A stretch of 64,000 nt of DNA, taken from contig QHYH01000082.1 in assembly GCA_003223215.1 (NCBI GenBank), positions 62,001 through 126,000 on the forward strand, read 5' to 3'. The notes under the pieces were generated by a model. The model saw nothing but the letters and a program-made list of their open reading frames with translations, did not search any database and was not told where the DNA came from. Positions 9,003 to 20,985 of this stretch are shown here, in pieces. Numbering within the stretch: the stretch's first letter is position 1; every line of letters starts with the position of its first letter. This stretch comes from Acidobacteriota bacterium. Its GTDB lineage: Bacteria > Acidobacteriota > Terriglobia > Acidiferrales > UBA7541. A program made the translations under genes and the position numbers.

Positions 9003-9092
9003 TTAAATCAAATTATTACGGCGAAACCAGCCGATCGGAGCTTCCCGCTTTTGCTCCGCAAGCCGCTAAAATAGAGTTTTTACTTTGCAGCC

Positions 9093-10406
9093 ATGGCCAC
9101 GACGACAAGCGCACATCGAGTCGACTGGAACCTGATCTGGGCGCAGCGCGGGTTCCGTTATTTTTTTGTGGCCATGTTTGTGTCGCTCTTCGGCAGCGGC
9201 ATGAATCTTGCCGGCGTGAGCTGGTACATCCTCGCGGCCACGCACTCGACGGTCAAAGTCAGCTGGCAAGTCATTGTGATGACCCTGCCGGGACTCTTCG
9301 TGCCCTTCCTTGGCGGCGTGCTGATCGACCGCATCGACCGGCGCTATCTCGGCGTCATGCTGGACCTGGTGCGGGGGTTTTTCGTCCTGCTGACCGCGTA
9401 TATCGCCTGGCGTGGGCGGTTGCAACTCTGGCACCTCTACGGCATGACGCTGATCACCGGGACGGGTTCGGCAATGTATTGGGCCGCCGTGAACGCGCTC
9501 GTGCAGGAAGTGATTCCGCCGAGCCAGTTCACCGGCGCGAATGCGGCCGTGCTGATTGGTGTACAAAGCGGGATGCTCATTGCCGGCGCCTTCGTAGGAT
9601 TCCTCTACAACACCGCAGGGATCGCGGGAATTTTGGCTATCGACGGCGCGACCTATTTTGTTTCGGCTTATTGCCTGCATAGCTTGCGGAGCGGATACGT
9701 CTCGCCGCGTGACCGCCAAAAATATCCGCGGGAGTTCAATGAGGCGACCGAGGCGACGGCCGAAGCGCTGGAAAGCGGCGAGAATCCGGAGATCGCCGAA
9801 GCCGGCCTCTCGCTAGCGGTGTACGCCGACATGCGCGAAGGATTCGGGTATTTGCGGCGGCAGCCGCTGGTGCGAGCGCTGGGCATCACGCACTCCATCA
9901 TGATGGCCGGAGTGGTGAGCGCCAACGTGGTCCTGGTGGCGCTGGCGAATGACATCTTGCACGCTGGAGCACGGGGACTGGGGTTTTTGGAAGCGGGCTG
10001 GGCCACGGGCGCGATTTGCGGTGGTTTGCTCGCGAGCCAGCTTCCCGGTGCCAAGCGCATGCCGCTGTATGTTGCGGCCTGTGCGGTTTTGGCAGCGGGG
10101 CATATGGCGACTCCCTTCGTGGCTTTTCTTGTAGGCGCGGTGGTGATACAGATGATTTTCGGATTCTGCCGCGCGCTGGGGGGAGTGGTGGCGCAATCCT
10201 CCCTGATGTCGATTGTCCCAAGGCATTTTATGGGGCGGACGCAGTCGGCCATGGCGATTCTGACCACGGGCGTGCAACTGGCGATGAGTTTCGCGCTCGG
10301 GTGGGTAGCGCAAGGCGCGGGCCTGGTTGCGGGGTACGCGTTGCTGGCGCTGCTATACACCGGCTCGACTGTTTCGGCGGTTCGCGCCCGGCAGCTCATG
10401 CGGTGA
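9093..10406 (+). CDS. MFS transporter (EntS/MFS_3-like)
   Basis: This 437-residue protein has about twelve membrane segments and begins with FRYFFVAMFVSLFGSGMNLAGVSWYI, a start typical of the MFS_3/EntS group. It contains the loop GGVLIDRIDRRYLGVMLDLVRG, corresponding to the G-x-x-x-D-R-x-x-R-R motif between segments 2 and 3. Members export siderophores or drugs; the substrate here is unknown. It is divergent from the MarR-type gene and the promoter overlaps the palindrome at 8984-9002, so its expression is probably induced by a ligand of that regulator. Confidence 0.88.
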   Translation: MATTTSAHRVDWNLIWAQRGFRYFFVAMFVSLFGSGMNLAGVSWYILAATHSTVKVSWQVIVMTLPGLFVPFLGGVLIDRIDRRYLGVMLDLVRGFFVLLTAYIAWRGRLQLWHLYGMTLITGTGSAMYWAAVNALVQEVIPPSQFTGANAAVLIGVQSGMLIAGAFVGFLYNTAGIAGILAIDGATYFVSAYCLHSLRSGYVSPRDRQKYPREFNEATEATAEALESGENPEIAEAGLSLAVYADMREGFGYLRRQPLVRALGITHSIMMAGVVSANVVLVALANDILHAGARGLGFLEAGWATGAICGGLLASQLPGAKRMPLYVAACAVLAAGHMATPFVAFLVGAVVIQMIFGFCRALGGVVAQSSLMSIVPRHFMGRTQSAMAILTTGVQLAMSFALGWVAQGAGLVAGYALLALLYTGSTVSAVRARQLMR

Positions 10407-10473
10407 GTCTTCGCGGCCTCGAACTTCTTCGCAAAGCAAGGCCCGGCATTCTCCCGGTCAGGAGATTCAAGAT

Positions 10474-12294
10474 TCAATCCGCTGAGGCCGGGATTCTCTT
10501 GCCCCCAAGCATTTCCACGGCAAATTGATACAGCTCGGCACGCAACCGATAGCGCTCGTTGGCCTTGGTGACGTAACGCACGGCCACTTCCACGCCTCCG
10601 ACAACGGGCTTGACGCTGACCGCGGGATCCACCGAGAAGGAGCTCATCTCGCGCGAGCCGGTTGCGCGCCGCCATTCCTGTTCGGCTTGTCTCGCGCCTT
10701 CTTTGGTGGCCTCGCAAACCTTCTTCTGAATCTCCCGCACCACCGGATAGGGGTCTTGCCCGGCGGGGAGAACCAATTGCAATTCATCCCAAAGCCACTG
10801 GCCGGACGTGGAGAAATTGAAGTAGTGGCCTTCAATGGCGAAACTGTTGGTGAAGGTAACGCGCCGTCCGGTGGGATGCCCGGAATCGGTCCAGTTGCCG
10901 GTTTCGAGCAAAACGGTGTGGAACGGGCCGATCTCGACGACCTCGCCGGTGACACCATTGATTTCCACCCAATCTCCCAGGCGAATGCCGTTCTTCCCCA
11001 TCAACACGAACCAACCGATGAAGCCAACGATGAAATCCTTGAGTGCGACCGTCAGCCCGGCGCCGGCCAGGCCCAGAAAGGTCCCGAGTTGCCCGGGCGG
11101 ACCGATGATCACCAACAAAATCAAGAGAAATGCCACCAAGCGCACGGTTACATGAGTTACGGTGTGCAGGCTCTGGATCTGCCGGCGGTCCATGTTGAGC
11201 CGGCCAACGACCTTATCCATTAACGTGGCAAAGTAAATGCCAAACAACGCAATCGAGAGGATGATCGTGAGGCCAATCAACATACGTCGGAGGACCGTGC
11301 GTTGCCGGGCGGCAACCACGACGATCCATTTCGAGTAGTTGTCGGCGAGTTGCTTTTGATCGTCGATTCTCTTGTCCAGGGTCGAAAGGGTCTTCTTGAG
11401 CGACGCGCGCTGCCGGGCGGCTTTCACCAAGCCCGCAGATCTCTCGTGCCCCGCGTTTAGAGGCGCGCTTGCGGTCGACGTTGCCTGGCCGGCGGCTGCA
11501 GGCGCCGCAGCGGAAGCGGCCACCGTCCCCGGCTCGCCCTCGGACTGCGCTTCTAGCGCCTTGTGGCTTGCCGAAAAAGCCGCCGCCGCGGAGTCCGCCT
11601 GTTGTTTTGCCTGCCAGAGGAGCAGTTGCTTTTGATGGAGAGCCCACCACGCGGAGAAGTGGTGAATCAGGCCGCCTTGCTCGGCCGCGTCTCCCGCGGT
11701 TTTCAAACTGACCTTCAAACTATCAATCACCTTCGAAGAAGACTCGTGCTCCTGCGTCATCGCCTCGATGCGGCTGCTCGAATCGCCTCCGGCCCGGGCC
11801 AAATCTTCCTTCGCATCGTCGACTTCGTCTTGGTGGTCTTGCTGATTGGCTTGCGCCAGGACGAGTTGATTGTGCAGATCGTCTTTTCTGGCTCCGTTGG
11901 CCTTAGCCTCTTCCGCGGTCAGCCGCTCAACCAGTTCCCCGTCCGCGGCCAGCGCATCCTCGGCTTGTTTCAGGCGTGCCTGGATCTGTTTAGCCTCCGC
12001 GCTGAGCGGGGCCGGGTGCTCTTCCAGCTCGCGCTTCGCCGCGGCATAAGCCACATCCATGTCGCGATCTGCAGTCTCCAGGGCCTGTTCGGCGAACGGC
12101 TGCTCATCTTCGCTCCTGGGCATCTTCGCCAATTTCAGAGCGGTGAGAATGGGGGTTTGGTCGACGGCGGTCGTTCCCGAAGCGTTGCGGGTGCCGGGGG
12201 CGTGGAGAGGCTGGGCCGTTTGCACCAGTCCGTAGACGGTCGCAGCCAAAAGCAACACGAGCGCGAGCGCGAAGATTTTCTGCATCGGTCTCAT
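10474..12294 (-). CDS. Mechanosensitive ion channel of the MscS family
   Basis: The 606-residue product starts with a signal-like hydrophobic stretch (FALALVLLLAATVYGL). A long, Ala/Gln/Glu-rich part with coiled-coil character follows (about residues 45-300). Then come three or four membrane segments and the MscS core: GLAGAGLTVALKDFIVGFIGWFVLMGKNGIRLGDWVEINGVTGEVVEIGPFHTVLLE is split across the pore helix and beta domain. The C-terminal part carries the alpha/beta domain. MscS channels release solutes on osmotic downshock. The large extracytoplasmic N-terminus resembles the MscK/YbdG-type enlarged forms. Convergent with the MFS gene. Confidence 0.88.
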   Translation of the reverse strand: MRPMQKIFALALVLLLAATVYGLVQTAQPLHAPGTRNASGTTAVDQTPILTALKLAKMPRSEDEQPFAEQALETADRDMDVAYAAAKRELEEHPAPLSAEAKQIQARLKQAEDALAADGELVERLTAEEAKANGARKDDLHNQLVLAQANQQDHQDEVDDAKEDLARAGGDSSSRIEAMTQEHESSSKVIDSLKVSLKTAGDAAEQGGLIHHFSAWWALHQKQLLLWQAKQQADSAAAAFSASHKALEAQSEGEPGTVAASAAAPAAAGQATSTASAPLNAGHERSAGLVKAARQRASLKKTLSTLDKRIDDQKQLADNYSKWIVVVAARQRTVLRRMLIGLTIILSIALFGIYFATLMDKVVGRLNMDRRQIQSLHTVTHVTVRLVAFLLILLVIIGPPGQLGTFLGLAGAGLTVALKDFIVGFIGWFVLMGKNGIRLGDWVEINGVTGEVVEIGPFHTVLLETGNWTDSGHPTGRRVTFTNSFAIEGHYFNFSTSGQWLWDELQLVLPAGQDPYPVVREIQKKVCEATKEGARQAEQEWRRATGSREMSSFSVDPAVSVKPVVGGVEVAVRYVTKANERYRLRAELYQFAVEMLGGKRIPASAD

Positions 12295-12759
12295 ATTGAG
12301 AGCCCTGGCCTCCTCATTCTAATGAGGGGAAGGGCGGGGTACAACGAAGACGAAGAAGCTTCTTTGTCTCGCCCAACGGTTCGCGACGTTCTCCAGGTCC
12401 GGACGGCAGCTGCGCTCTTCTCGCACTCCCGGGCTTCCCTTGGATTCGCGAATGGCGGGCAGGCCAGCCAGGCGTTTCGATGGAGTTCTGGTAAGCGAAT
12501 GCACCGTGGCCGCGGCGACGGGATTCGCGATGCCAAGCATGATTGCGGTTCTGCCGGCGCGACTGATGAATCTGCCAAAGAAAAGCTATAGGCTTCGAAC
12601 CGAGCAGGTTTCCTGCTCTTCGCCTTGATATGGACCATGCGACTGCTGGCTCAGTTCCTGCGCCCGGCAAAAGAAAATTAATTCGCTCGCAAACGAGAAC
12701 GCCTCGACCGACCGGAGGCGTTCGATTTTCCAATTCTCGATTTTCGAATTGCCATCTTT
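12295..12759. other. Intergenic region between mscS-type gene and rpoD
   Basis: The 465 bases contain no protein I can support. Short frames on both strands are Arg/Pro/Ser-rich with no domain. Close to the rpoD end there is a terminator-like hairpin (separate entry). Confidence 0.5.
12697..12723 (-). terminator. Terminator-like hairpin downstream of rpoD
   Basis: GAACGCCTC and GAGGCGTTC form a perfect 9-bp stem with a 9-base loop, 37 bases beyond the rpoD stop. On the minus strand the T-rich run (AATTAATTTTCTTTT) begins only after about 15 bases, so termination may be weak or factor-assisted. Confidence 0.45.
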
Positions 12760-14490
<1,731 letters not shown>

Positions 14491-14891
14491 AAAATCCTCC
14501 CGCAATCAGACCGCGAGCCATATACAGCGCACCGCAGTCTCCGCCCGGTAGCACAGGCACAGACGGGCTGGCGCAACGGCGCAAACCACGGGGAAATCCC
14601 CACAAGATCGCTCGCTTTTTTGTTTGAATCCTTCTGTGTCGTGACGCCCATTCGCTGCCCGCCCCGTGCGTCGCTCATATCCCGCACGTTTGGGGGCCCG
14701 GCTCCTGCCGCTAAGTACATAGATATAGATGCATTTAACGGCAGAACCGTTACTCGCGAAACCTTATTAAGTTACAGGGTTCACAGGCCTTCCGTCAATC
14801 TCATATTTCGTGGAAATGTGTGGAAGAATACCGGCCAAGCGTTGGCCCTCTTCCCGTCGTCGTTTCCCCAAGAATCGATCGGGAGTCAGGC
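14491..14891. other. rpoD upstream region
   Basis: These 401 bases lie between rpoD (minus) and the decayed YdjM-type gene (plus). They contain an AT-richer island at about 14714-14775 with a short inverted repeat AACGG-CAGAA-CCGTT (14737-14751), a likely place for promoters, but I cannot assign -35/-10 boxes with confidence. No gene is seen. Confidence 0.4.
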
Positions 14892-15473
14892 TTGGCATCG
14901 GGATTATCGCATGCAGCCGCTGCCCTGAGCATGGGGACTTGGCTTTATCGCCCCGGCATGCCAAAACGGGCATGGATGGCCGGGGCCGTCTGCTCCGTGC
15001 TGCCCGATCTTGACGTGGTCGGATTTCGCTTTGGCATTCGCTATGGTGATTTCTCGCGCCATCGTGGATTTCTCCCATCCCTGCTGTTCGCCGCGCTGTT
15101 GGCGGCTTTTGTCACCCTGGTGAGCCTCCGCCACAGCTCACCGGGCAATGCCCGCTACTTTCTCCCGCGGCGGCCAATCCGAGTTTCACCGATGGGAGTC
15201 TCTCGGTTCTTCACCGGACGCGGCTTGGCCGTTCTCTCGCGTGAGCTTCTCTGGATTGGGCTTCCCGCAGCGCTCGTCGCGGCAGCGGCTTGGGTGTGGC
15301 GGCGACGCGCGAGAGAGAAACTATCTAGCCGCGGCCAGGCGGCGCATGAGTTCCTGTTTGCGGGCCAGCAGGTCGCGCAGCCCCGGGCCGGTGGGGTTGG
15401 CCTCGATGCTGCGTTGCACTTCGGCAAGTTCTTGCTCGGCTTGACGCTGTTGGAGCGTTTCGATGCAGCTTAA
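14892..15473 (+). pseudogene. Internally deleted YdjM/DUF457-type membrane hydrolase
   Basis: The reading frame begins at a TTG preceded by GGGAG and gives SHAAAALSMGTWLY and VCSVLPDLDVVGFRFGIRYGD, the start of the YdjM family of membrane-bound metal-dependent hydrolases. The family normally follows with an HRGxTHS motif, then about 45 residues including a SHxLLDxxTxGG motif. Here the motif reads HRGFLPSLLF, and the frame jumps directly to NARYFLPRRPIRVSPMGVSRFF, the family's C-terminal part. Key His residues and the middle helices are therefore missing. The frame also runs about 150 bases into the 3' end of dnaG on the other strand. It is most likely a decayed gene. Confidence 0.65.
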
Positions 15474-17084
15474 GGCTTCTTCCCAGGTCGGCTCGCTGGC
15501 CTCCTCGAAAAGAATCTCAAACAGCAACCGGCGATCGCGTTCCTCAAGTATCGCCGCCACTTCCGTGGCTTGCGCCGGTTGCCCGGAGAGACTGGCAACG
15601 ACCAGCGCGGCGAAGATCTTTTCGGTCTCCAGTCCGTGATAGAGGCGCGCGTTCTCGAGGCGTTCGGCAAGCTCCCGGCGGAATCCCTCCGCTTCGACGA
15701 GCATGCGAATCAGCCGCCGCTCAACCGGCTTGCCCGCTCTGGCAACTAATTCCGGCTGCAGCTTCAGTGCGCCGCGGCGCTCCGCGGCGGCTTTGCTCAG
15801 GGCCGCGCGCAGGACCGGCTCTTCCAAGCGTAATTGCTGAGCTATCCTTGTGGCCCATTCGGAACGCAAAATGCGATTGGGGATTTTCTGGACATAGGGA
15901 AGCAGGAAATTCACCGCGCGGCTTTTGGCCTCGCCGGTGCTCAAATCCATTTGGCGGGCGCGCGCGATCAGATAGTCCACGTACGAGGGCGCCTCCTTCA
16001 GTCGTTTTTGATATTCTTCCGCACCTTTTTCCCGAATGTAGAGGTCGGGGTCGGCTTTCTTATCGCCCACGGGCGGAAGAACGAGAACGCGAACTTCGAA
16101 ATCCTGCTCTAGCAGAAGCGACAAGGAGCGCTCGGTGGCCGACTGTCCCGCGGCGTCGGGGTCGTAATTCACCACGACGCGCTTGGTAAAGCGGCTGAGC
16201 AACTTGATTTGTTGCTCGGCGAGGCTCGTTCCGCAACTTGCCACCACGTTGCTGATCCCGACGCGCGCCACCGCAATCGCGTCCATGTAGCCCTCAACCA
16301 GAATCGCGAAGTCCTGCCGGCGAATCCCCTCTTTTGCGCGGTCCAGGTGATAGAGCAGGTTGCTTTTCGAATAGATCGGCGATTCCGGAGAATTCAGGTA
16401 CTTGGGCTGGTCGTCACCAAGAGCGCGGCAACCGAAGGCCACGATCTTGCCCGACTCGTTTGCAATGGGAAACGTGATGCGGCGGCGGAAACGGTCGAAG
16501 AGTTTTCCGCCCTGGTCGCGCGAAGAGAGACCTGATTCCACGAGCAGCTTTTCGGGATATTTCGCTTTCAGGTGGCGAAGAAGCGCATCGCCGCCACTCG
16601 GCGCATAGCCGATGCCAAAGCGCGAGATAGCATCTTGATCCAAGCCGCGGTCTTCGAGATAGGCGCGGGCTGCTTTGCCCTCGAGCGTGCCTTCCAACTG
16701 TTTGACGAAGAAGGTCTGGGCCTCGCGGTGCATTTCCACCAGCACTCCGCGCTCGAGACTTTCTTTGCGCCCTTCGGCCGAGCGTTCTTTTGGGCGTGGA
16801 ATGGAAATCCCGCATTTCTCCGCGACGAGTTTCACGGCCTCCGGAAACTCGCACTTCTCCATGTCCATCACGAAGTTGTAGACGTCGCCGCCCTTGCCGC
16901 AGCCGAAGCAGTAGAAGATTTGTTTGATCGGAGAAACCGTGAACGAGGGGGTTTTTTCCTGATGAAACGGACAAAGGCCGCTGTAGTTTTTACCGGTCTT
17001 CTTCAGTCGGACGTATTCGCCAACGACCCGCACAATGTCGGCTTGTTGTTTTACTCGCTCGGCGACGGATCCTGCTTCTGCCAT
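15321..17084 (-). CDS. dnaG: DNA primase DnaG
   Basis: DnaG makes RNA primers for replication. The 587-residue protein has the N-terminal CHC2 zinc site (CPFHQEKTPSF, then FYCFGCGKGGD) and the RNA-polymerase core with the TOPRIM elements VEGYMDAIAV and NYDPDAAGQ. The C-terminal helicase-interaction part ends with QEVQRSIEAN-like Glu/Gln/Arg-rich helices. Length is normal. The stop lies inside the overlapping plus-strand YdjM-type relic. Downstream on the same strand is rpoD, the usual partner. Confidence 0.96.
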   Translation of the reverse strand: MAEAGSVAERVKQQADIVRVVGEYVRLKKTGKNYSGLCPFHQEKTPSFTVSPIKQIFYCFGCGKGGDVYNFVMDMEKCEFPEAVKLVAEKCGISIPRPKERSAEGRKESLERGVLVEMHREAQTFFVKQLEGTLEGKAARAYLEDRGLDQDAISRFGIGYAPSGGDALLRHLKAKYPEKLLVESGLSSRDQGGKLFDRFRRRITFPIANESGKIVAFGCRALGDDQPKYLNSPESPIYSKSNLLYHLDRAKEGIRRQDFAILVEGYMDAIAVARVGISNVVASCGTSLAEQQIKLLSRFTKRVVVNYDPDAAGQSATERSLSLLLEQDFEVRVLVLPPVGDKKADPDLYIREKGAEEYQKRLKEAPSYVDYLIARARQMDLSTGEAKSRAVNFLLPYVQKIPNRILRSEWATRIAQQLRLEEPVLRAALSKAAAERRGALKLQPELVARAGKPVERRLIRMLVEAEGFRRELAERLENARLYHGLETEKIFAALVVASLSGQPAQATEVAAILEERDRRLLFEILFEEASEPTWEEALSCIETLQQRQAEQELAEVQRSIEANPTGPGLRDLLARKQELMRRLAAAR

Positions 17085-17094
17085 GTGTCGAGGC

Positions 17095-18453
17095 TCACCG
17101 CTTACTGTAGTCGTTTTTATAGACTACGCCGCCTTTCATCACGAACCTCACATGTTCGAGGGTCGTGACGTCTTTTGTGGGATCGCCGTCGACGGCGATC
17201 AAGTCGGCAAATTTGCCGGGCTCCAGCGTGCCGACCTGCTTGGTCCAACCAAGCAGATCCGCGGCGTTGATGGTGGCGGTCTGGATCGCCGCCACAGGCG
17301 TCATTCCCAGCTTCACGTAGACGTGAAATTCACCGGCGTTCAGACCGTGCGGATAGACGGCGGCATCCGTGCCGAAGGCCACTTTTACTCCCGCGGCGAA
17401 GGCCTTTTTCACGTTTTGCTGCGCGGCACCAGCGATCCAGCGCATCTTTTGTTTGGAGAACTCCGGAACATCGCTGCGTTCCATGTTTTGTTGCATGTAT
17501 TCGGCGAGAAAAAGCGTGGGCACCAGGTAGGTTCCATTTTTCTTGAGCGTGGCAATGGCCGCATCATCCATCAAGTGACCGTGTTCGACGGAGTCCACGC
17601 CGGCTTCGGAGGCCCAGCGCACGCCTTCCGCACCGTGGGCGTGGGCGGCCACGCGGCGACCAAGGCGGTGGGCATCGGCAGCGATCGCTTTGAGTTCTTC
17701 GAGCGTGAATTGTGAGGCGTTCGGATCGTCGCCCTTGGAAAGCACCCCGCCGGTCGCGCAAATTTTGATGACGTCCGCGCCATATTTAATGACTTCGCGG
17801 ACTTTGTGTTGGACCGCCTCGACACCATCGGCGACTCCGCCTCCCTGAAGGTGAAACGCCGGAGGCAGCAGATTCTCGTCGCAGTGCCCGCCGGTGATGC
17901 CGAGCGCCGGACCGGACGCAACGATGCGCGGCCCAATCACATCGCCATCATTAATAGCATCCCGCAGCGCGATGTCCGCGTAGTCGTTGGCACCCAGGTT
18001 ACGCACGGTGGTGAAGCCCGCTTCCAGTGTGCGCCGTGCGTTCCTCGCGCCGTGCAACGCTTCGCGCGCCGTCGAAATCCCGAGTCCTGAATATCCCAGC
18101 GAGCCGAGATCCATGGTCAGGTGGGTGTGCATGTCAATCAAGCCAGGAAGCAGCGTGGCTTCCGGCAAATCGACCGTGGCATCGCCGGCGGCCGCTTTCA
18201 CTTCGCCGGCGGAGGCAATCTCGGCAATCCTTTCGTTTTCGATAACGATAGCCTGATTGGAGCGTAACTCTCCGGTGCGCACATCCAGTACGCGGCCTGG
18301 ACGAAGGATGGTCCGTTTCGCGGCCGGAGCCTGTGCGTGCGCCGGCTGCGTTACGCTCCAGAATGCCAGGCACAACAAAGCTGCCAAAGCTCCCGGTATG
18401 CTGATGCCCCGCCTATTTCTAGAGAAGGCCGCTGCCGGTTTGGGGATTCTCAT
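17095..18453 (-). CDS. Secreted amidohydrolase (Xaa-Pro dipeptidase/imidazolonepropionase-like)
   Basis: The 452-residue protein starts with a basic N-terminus and signal peptide ([21 protein letters not shown]), so it is probably periplasmic. The amidohydrolase fold shows all metal-site parts: [15 protein letters not shown] (HxH), [34 protein letters not shown] and [13 protein letters not shown]. Relatives hydrolyse dipeptides or cyclic amides; the substrate cannot be told. The ATG at 18453 has GAGGTG upstream, better than an earlier start at 18489. It lies ten bases after the dnaG start on the same strand, so dnaG may be read from this gene's transcript. Confidence 0.9.
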   Translation of the reverse strand: MRIPKPAAAFSRNRRGISIPGALAALLCLAFWSVTQPAHAQAPAAKRTILRPGRVLDVRTGELRSNQAIVIENERIAEIASAGEVKAAAGDATVDLPEATLLPGLIDMHTHLTMDLGSLGYSGLGISTAREALHGARNARRTLEAGFTTVRNLGANDYADIALRDAINDGDVIGPRIVASGPALGITGGHCDENLLPPAFHLQGGGVADGVEAVQHKVREVIKYGADVIKICATGGVLSKGDDPNASQFTLEELKAIAADAHRLGRRVAAHAHGAEGVRWASEAGVDSVEHGHLMDDAAIATLKKNGTYLVPTLFLAEYMQQNMERSDVPEFSKQKMRWIAGAAQQNVKKAFAAGVKVAFGTDAAVYPHGLNAGEFHVYVKLGMTPVAAIQTATINAADLLGWTKQVGTLEPGKFADLIAVDGDPTKDVTTLEHVRFVMKGGVVYKNDYSKR

Positions 18454-18556
18454 CGGGGCACCTCGTTGGGAATTGACGGAGTATAGCAAAGGGCGCGGTT
18501 TTCATCTCTGGTGCAAAGCACGCTCGGCTCTATGATATTTCCGCGCTTACGATTTT

Positions 18557-20980
18557 TTACTTCTGGAGCTCAACGATCGTAATCGCTTTCCCTCCGTGCT
18601 CTTCCGATTCGAAGCTATGTTTCTCGACCAGAGGATGCCCATCCAAGAACGCGCCAATCCCTTTGCGAAGCGCTCCGGTGCCGTGGCCATGGATGATGCG
18701 GACGCGCGGCTTGTGACGCAAAGCCGCGTCATCCAAAAACTTGTCGAGGCGATCGGTGGCCTCCTCCACGGTCATTCCAATCACATTGATTTCGTCTGCG
18801 GCGGGAGACTCGCGGGAATGCGCATGCACCGTGACGCCGGAGAGGCGCGGCACAGCTCCTGCGGCTGTTTTCGAGACGGCTTTCGCGTCCGGACTTTCCA
18901 CGCCGGTAATTTCATCCACGGCCACTTTCATGCGCAGCGGCCCGGCTTCGATTTCCGCGGAAGAACCGTCCAGCCGTCGAAAAACCACCGGCTTGCTGAA
19001 TCCCCGCACGCGAATCTTCGCACCAGCCTGCAAACGGTCCGCGCTTACCGCTTGTAAGGAGGGGGAATGCGTGCCCAGGTCCGCCTGCGATTCCGAAATG
19101 GTCTGCACTGCTGCCGCATTTAGTTCTTCGCGCGCCGTGCTGCGAACGTCCTGCATCTTTCGCCGCGTGCTTTTTTCAAGTTGCGCGCGAAGCTCGCGTT
19201 CTTTCACTCCCTCAACCACGCGTGCGACGTTTTCATCGAAGCGCTTCTGCATTTCGTCAAATTGTGCTTCCAGTTCCCGGATACGTTTCTGCTGGCGCTC
19301 GACCCACTCCGTGCGCAATTCCTTGCGCTCTTTTTCGAGCGCATGCCGCTCGGCGGTCATGTGTTGTTGCATGCGGTCCAGTTCGTCTCGGCTGCGATGC
19401 AAATAGGCGATGAGGTCCGCGGCTTCGCGCGACTCCGGCGTCAACAATGTGCGCGCGTGTTCGATAATGTCTTTGGCAATTCCCAGGCGCTCGGCGATGG
19501 CGATGCCGCTCGAGCCGCCCGGCACGCCCACCATCAAACGGTACGTGGGCCGCAGGTTCACGTCGTCGAATTCCACGGCGGCGTTGACCACGCCAGGCGC
19601 GGTCGCGGCATAAGTTTTCAGGCGGTCGTGGTGCGTGGTCGCCAGCACAAAGCAGTTCTTGGCGCGAAATTCATCCAGCAAAGCAACCGCCAGCGCTGCT
19701 CCTTCCTCGGGGGCGGTTCCCGTTCCCATCTCGTCCACCAGCACCAGCGATTGCGGGGTTAATCGATCGAGCATGCTCTTCAGGTTCAGCATATGCGCAG
19801 AAAAGGTGGAAAGGTCCGCGGCAATTGATTGTTCGTCGCCGATATCCACGAGCACGCGGTCGAAAATCGGCAGGATGGCGCGTTGTGCCGCAACAGGAAT
19901 TCCCGCTTGTGCCGCCAGCGCCGCCACGCCAACGGTTTTGAGCGCAACCGTTTTGCCACCGGTGTTCGGCCCGCTGATCACCAGCACGCGCTCTTCTCCG
20001 CCGAGCGAGAGCGACATGGGAACAATCACGCGATTCTCTCTCTTGAGCTTGTCTTCGAGCACGGGATGTCGCGCATCCTCGAGGTGCAAGCGATCGGCGT
20101 TTGAGAATTCCGGGACGGCCGCGTCAAAATCGCGCGCAAAGCGCGCGCGCGCAAAAACGCTATCCAATTCCGCAATCGTCGCCGCCGCGCTTTCGAGCGG
20201 CCCGCGAAACGCCTGCAGTCTCTCGGTGAGCTCGCGCAAAATGCGGGCTATCTCCGCGGCTTCGTCTTCAGCCAATTGGACGAGCTGGTTGTTCGCTTCG
20301 ACCGTTTCGAGAGGCTCCAGGAAAACCGTTTGACCGGTCGCACTCGCTCCGTGTACCACGCCGTGCACGCTGCGCCGGTTTTCCGTGCGCACCGGAATCA
20401 CGAATCGTTCATTGCGCAAGGTGACGTAGTCTTCCCCGGCTTCCGCATGCCGCGCGCGCAGGATTTGTTTCAGTGTTTTCTGGATGGCTTCCCGGGTCTC
20501 GGCGATGCTCGAGCGGATGCGACGAAGCGCCGTCGATGCATCATCGCTAATCTCGCCGTTCGGCAACAGACATCGGCGAATGGCCGCATGGACGTCGCGG
20601 AAGTCAGCAAGCGAAGCGGCGCGCCGGGCCAGCAACGGAGCCTTCGCGGCTTCCTCTCGAAATTGCTGCCGCAGCCAGCTCGCCGTTTCCAGCAGAGACG
20701 CCGCGTCGAGCAATTCACCCGGCTCCAGCACCGTGCCCGGGCCGGCGATGCGGTCGAGCCAACCTTGCGGGTCGGCCAACGCGCCGAAGCCCAGTTCGTG
20801 CCCGCCGCGCAGCCATTCCCGCGCTTCGCGAATCAGGGCGAACGCGGATTCGAGCCGAACGCGATTCGTTTCCGGCTCAAGCACATCCACGGCTCGCCGT
20901 CCCGGCGCACAGGTCGTGCGCAGCCGGAGCAATTCCCGCAGCTTGTCAAACTCGAGCACTTCTTGCGCGGCGCGTGCCAT
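18557..20980 (-). CDS. mutS2: Endonuclease MutS2
   Basis: MutS2 is an 807-residue relative of MutS with a C-terminal nuclease domain; it suppresses recombination and acts in ribosome rescue in some bacteria. Seen here are the core and clamp helices, the ATPase with Walker A ISGPNTGGKTVALKT, DIGDEQSIAADLSTFSAH, Walker B LVLVDEMGTGTAPEEG, and ATTHHDRLK. A long coiled coil (about residues 520-620) follows, then the Smr domain with NVIGMTVEEATDRLDKFL and IIHGHGTGALRKGI. The ATG at 20980 starts the conserved MARAAQEVLEFDKL; longer frames upstream overlap the LOG gene. It is five bases from that gene. Confidence 0.95.
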   Translation of the reverse strand: MARAAQEVLEFDKLRELLRLRTTCAPGRRAVDVLEPETNRVRLESAFALIREAREWLRGGHELGFGALADPQGWLDRIAGPGTVLEPGELLDAASLLETASWLRQQFREEAAKAPLLARRAASLADFRDVHAAIRRCLLPNGEISDDASTALRRIRSSIAETREAIQKTLKQILRARHAEAGEDYVTLRNERFVIPVRTENRRSVHGVVHGASATGQTVFLEPLETVEANNQLVQLAEDEAAEIARILRELTERLQAFRGPLESAAATIAELDSVFARARFARDFDAAVPEFSNADRLHLEDARHPVLEDKLKRENRVIVPMSLSLGGEERVLVISGPNTGGKTVALKTVGVAALAAQAGIPVAAQRAILPIFDRVLVDIGDEQSIAADLSTFSAHMLNLKSMLDRLTPQSLVLVDEMGTGTAPEEGAALAVALLDEFRAKNCFVLATTHHDRLKTYAATAPGVVNAAVEFDDVNLRPTYRLMVGVPGGSSGIAIAERLGIAKDIIEHARTLLTPESREAADLIAYLHRSRDELDRMQQHMTAERHALEKERKELRTEWVERQQKRIRELEAQFDEMQKRFDENVARVVEGVKERELRAQLEKSTRRKMQDVRSTAREELNAAAVQTISESQADLGTHSPSLQAVSADRLQAGAKIRVRGFSKPVVFRRLDGSSAEIEAGPLRMKVAVDEITGVESPDAKAVSKTAAGAVPRLSGVTVHAHSRESPAADEINVIGMTVEEATDRLDKFLDDAALRHKPRVRIIHGHGTGALRKGIGAFLDGHPLVEKHSFESEEHGGKAITIVELQK

Positions 20981-20985
20981 TTTTT

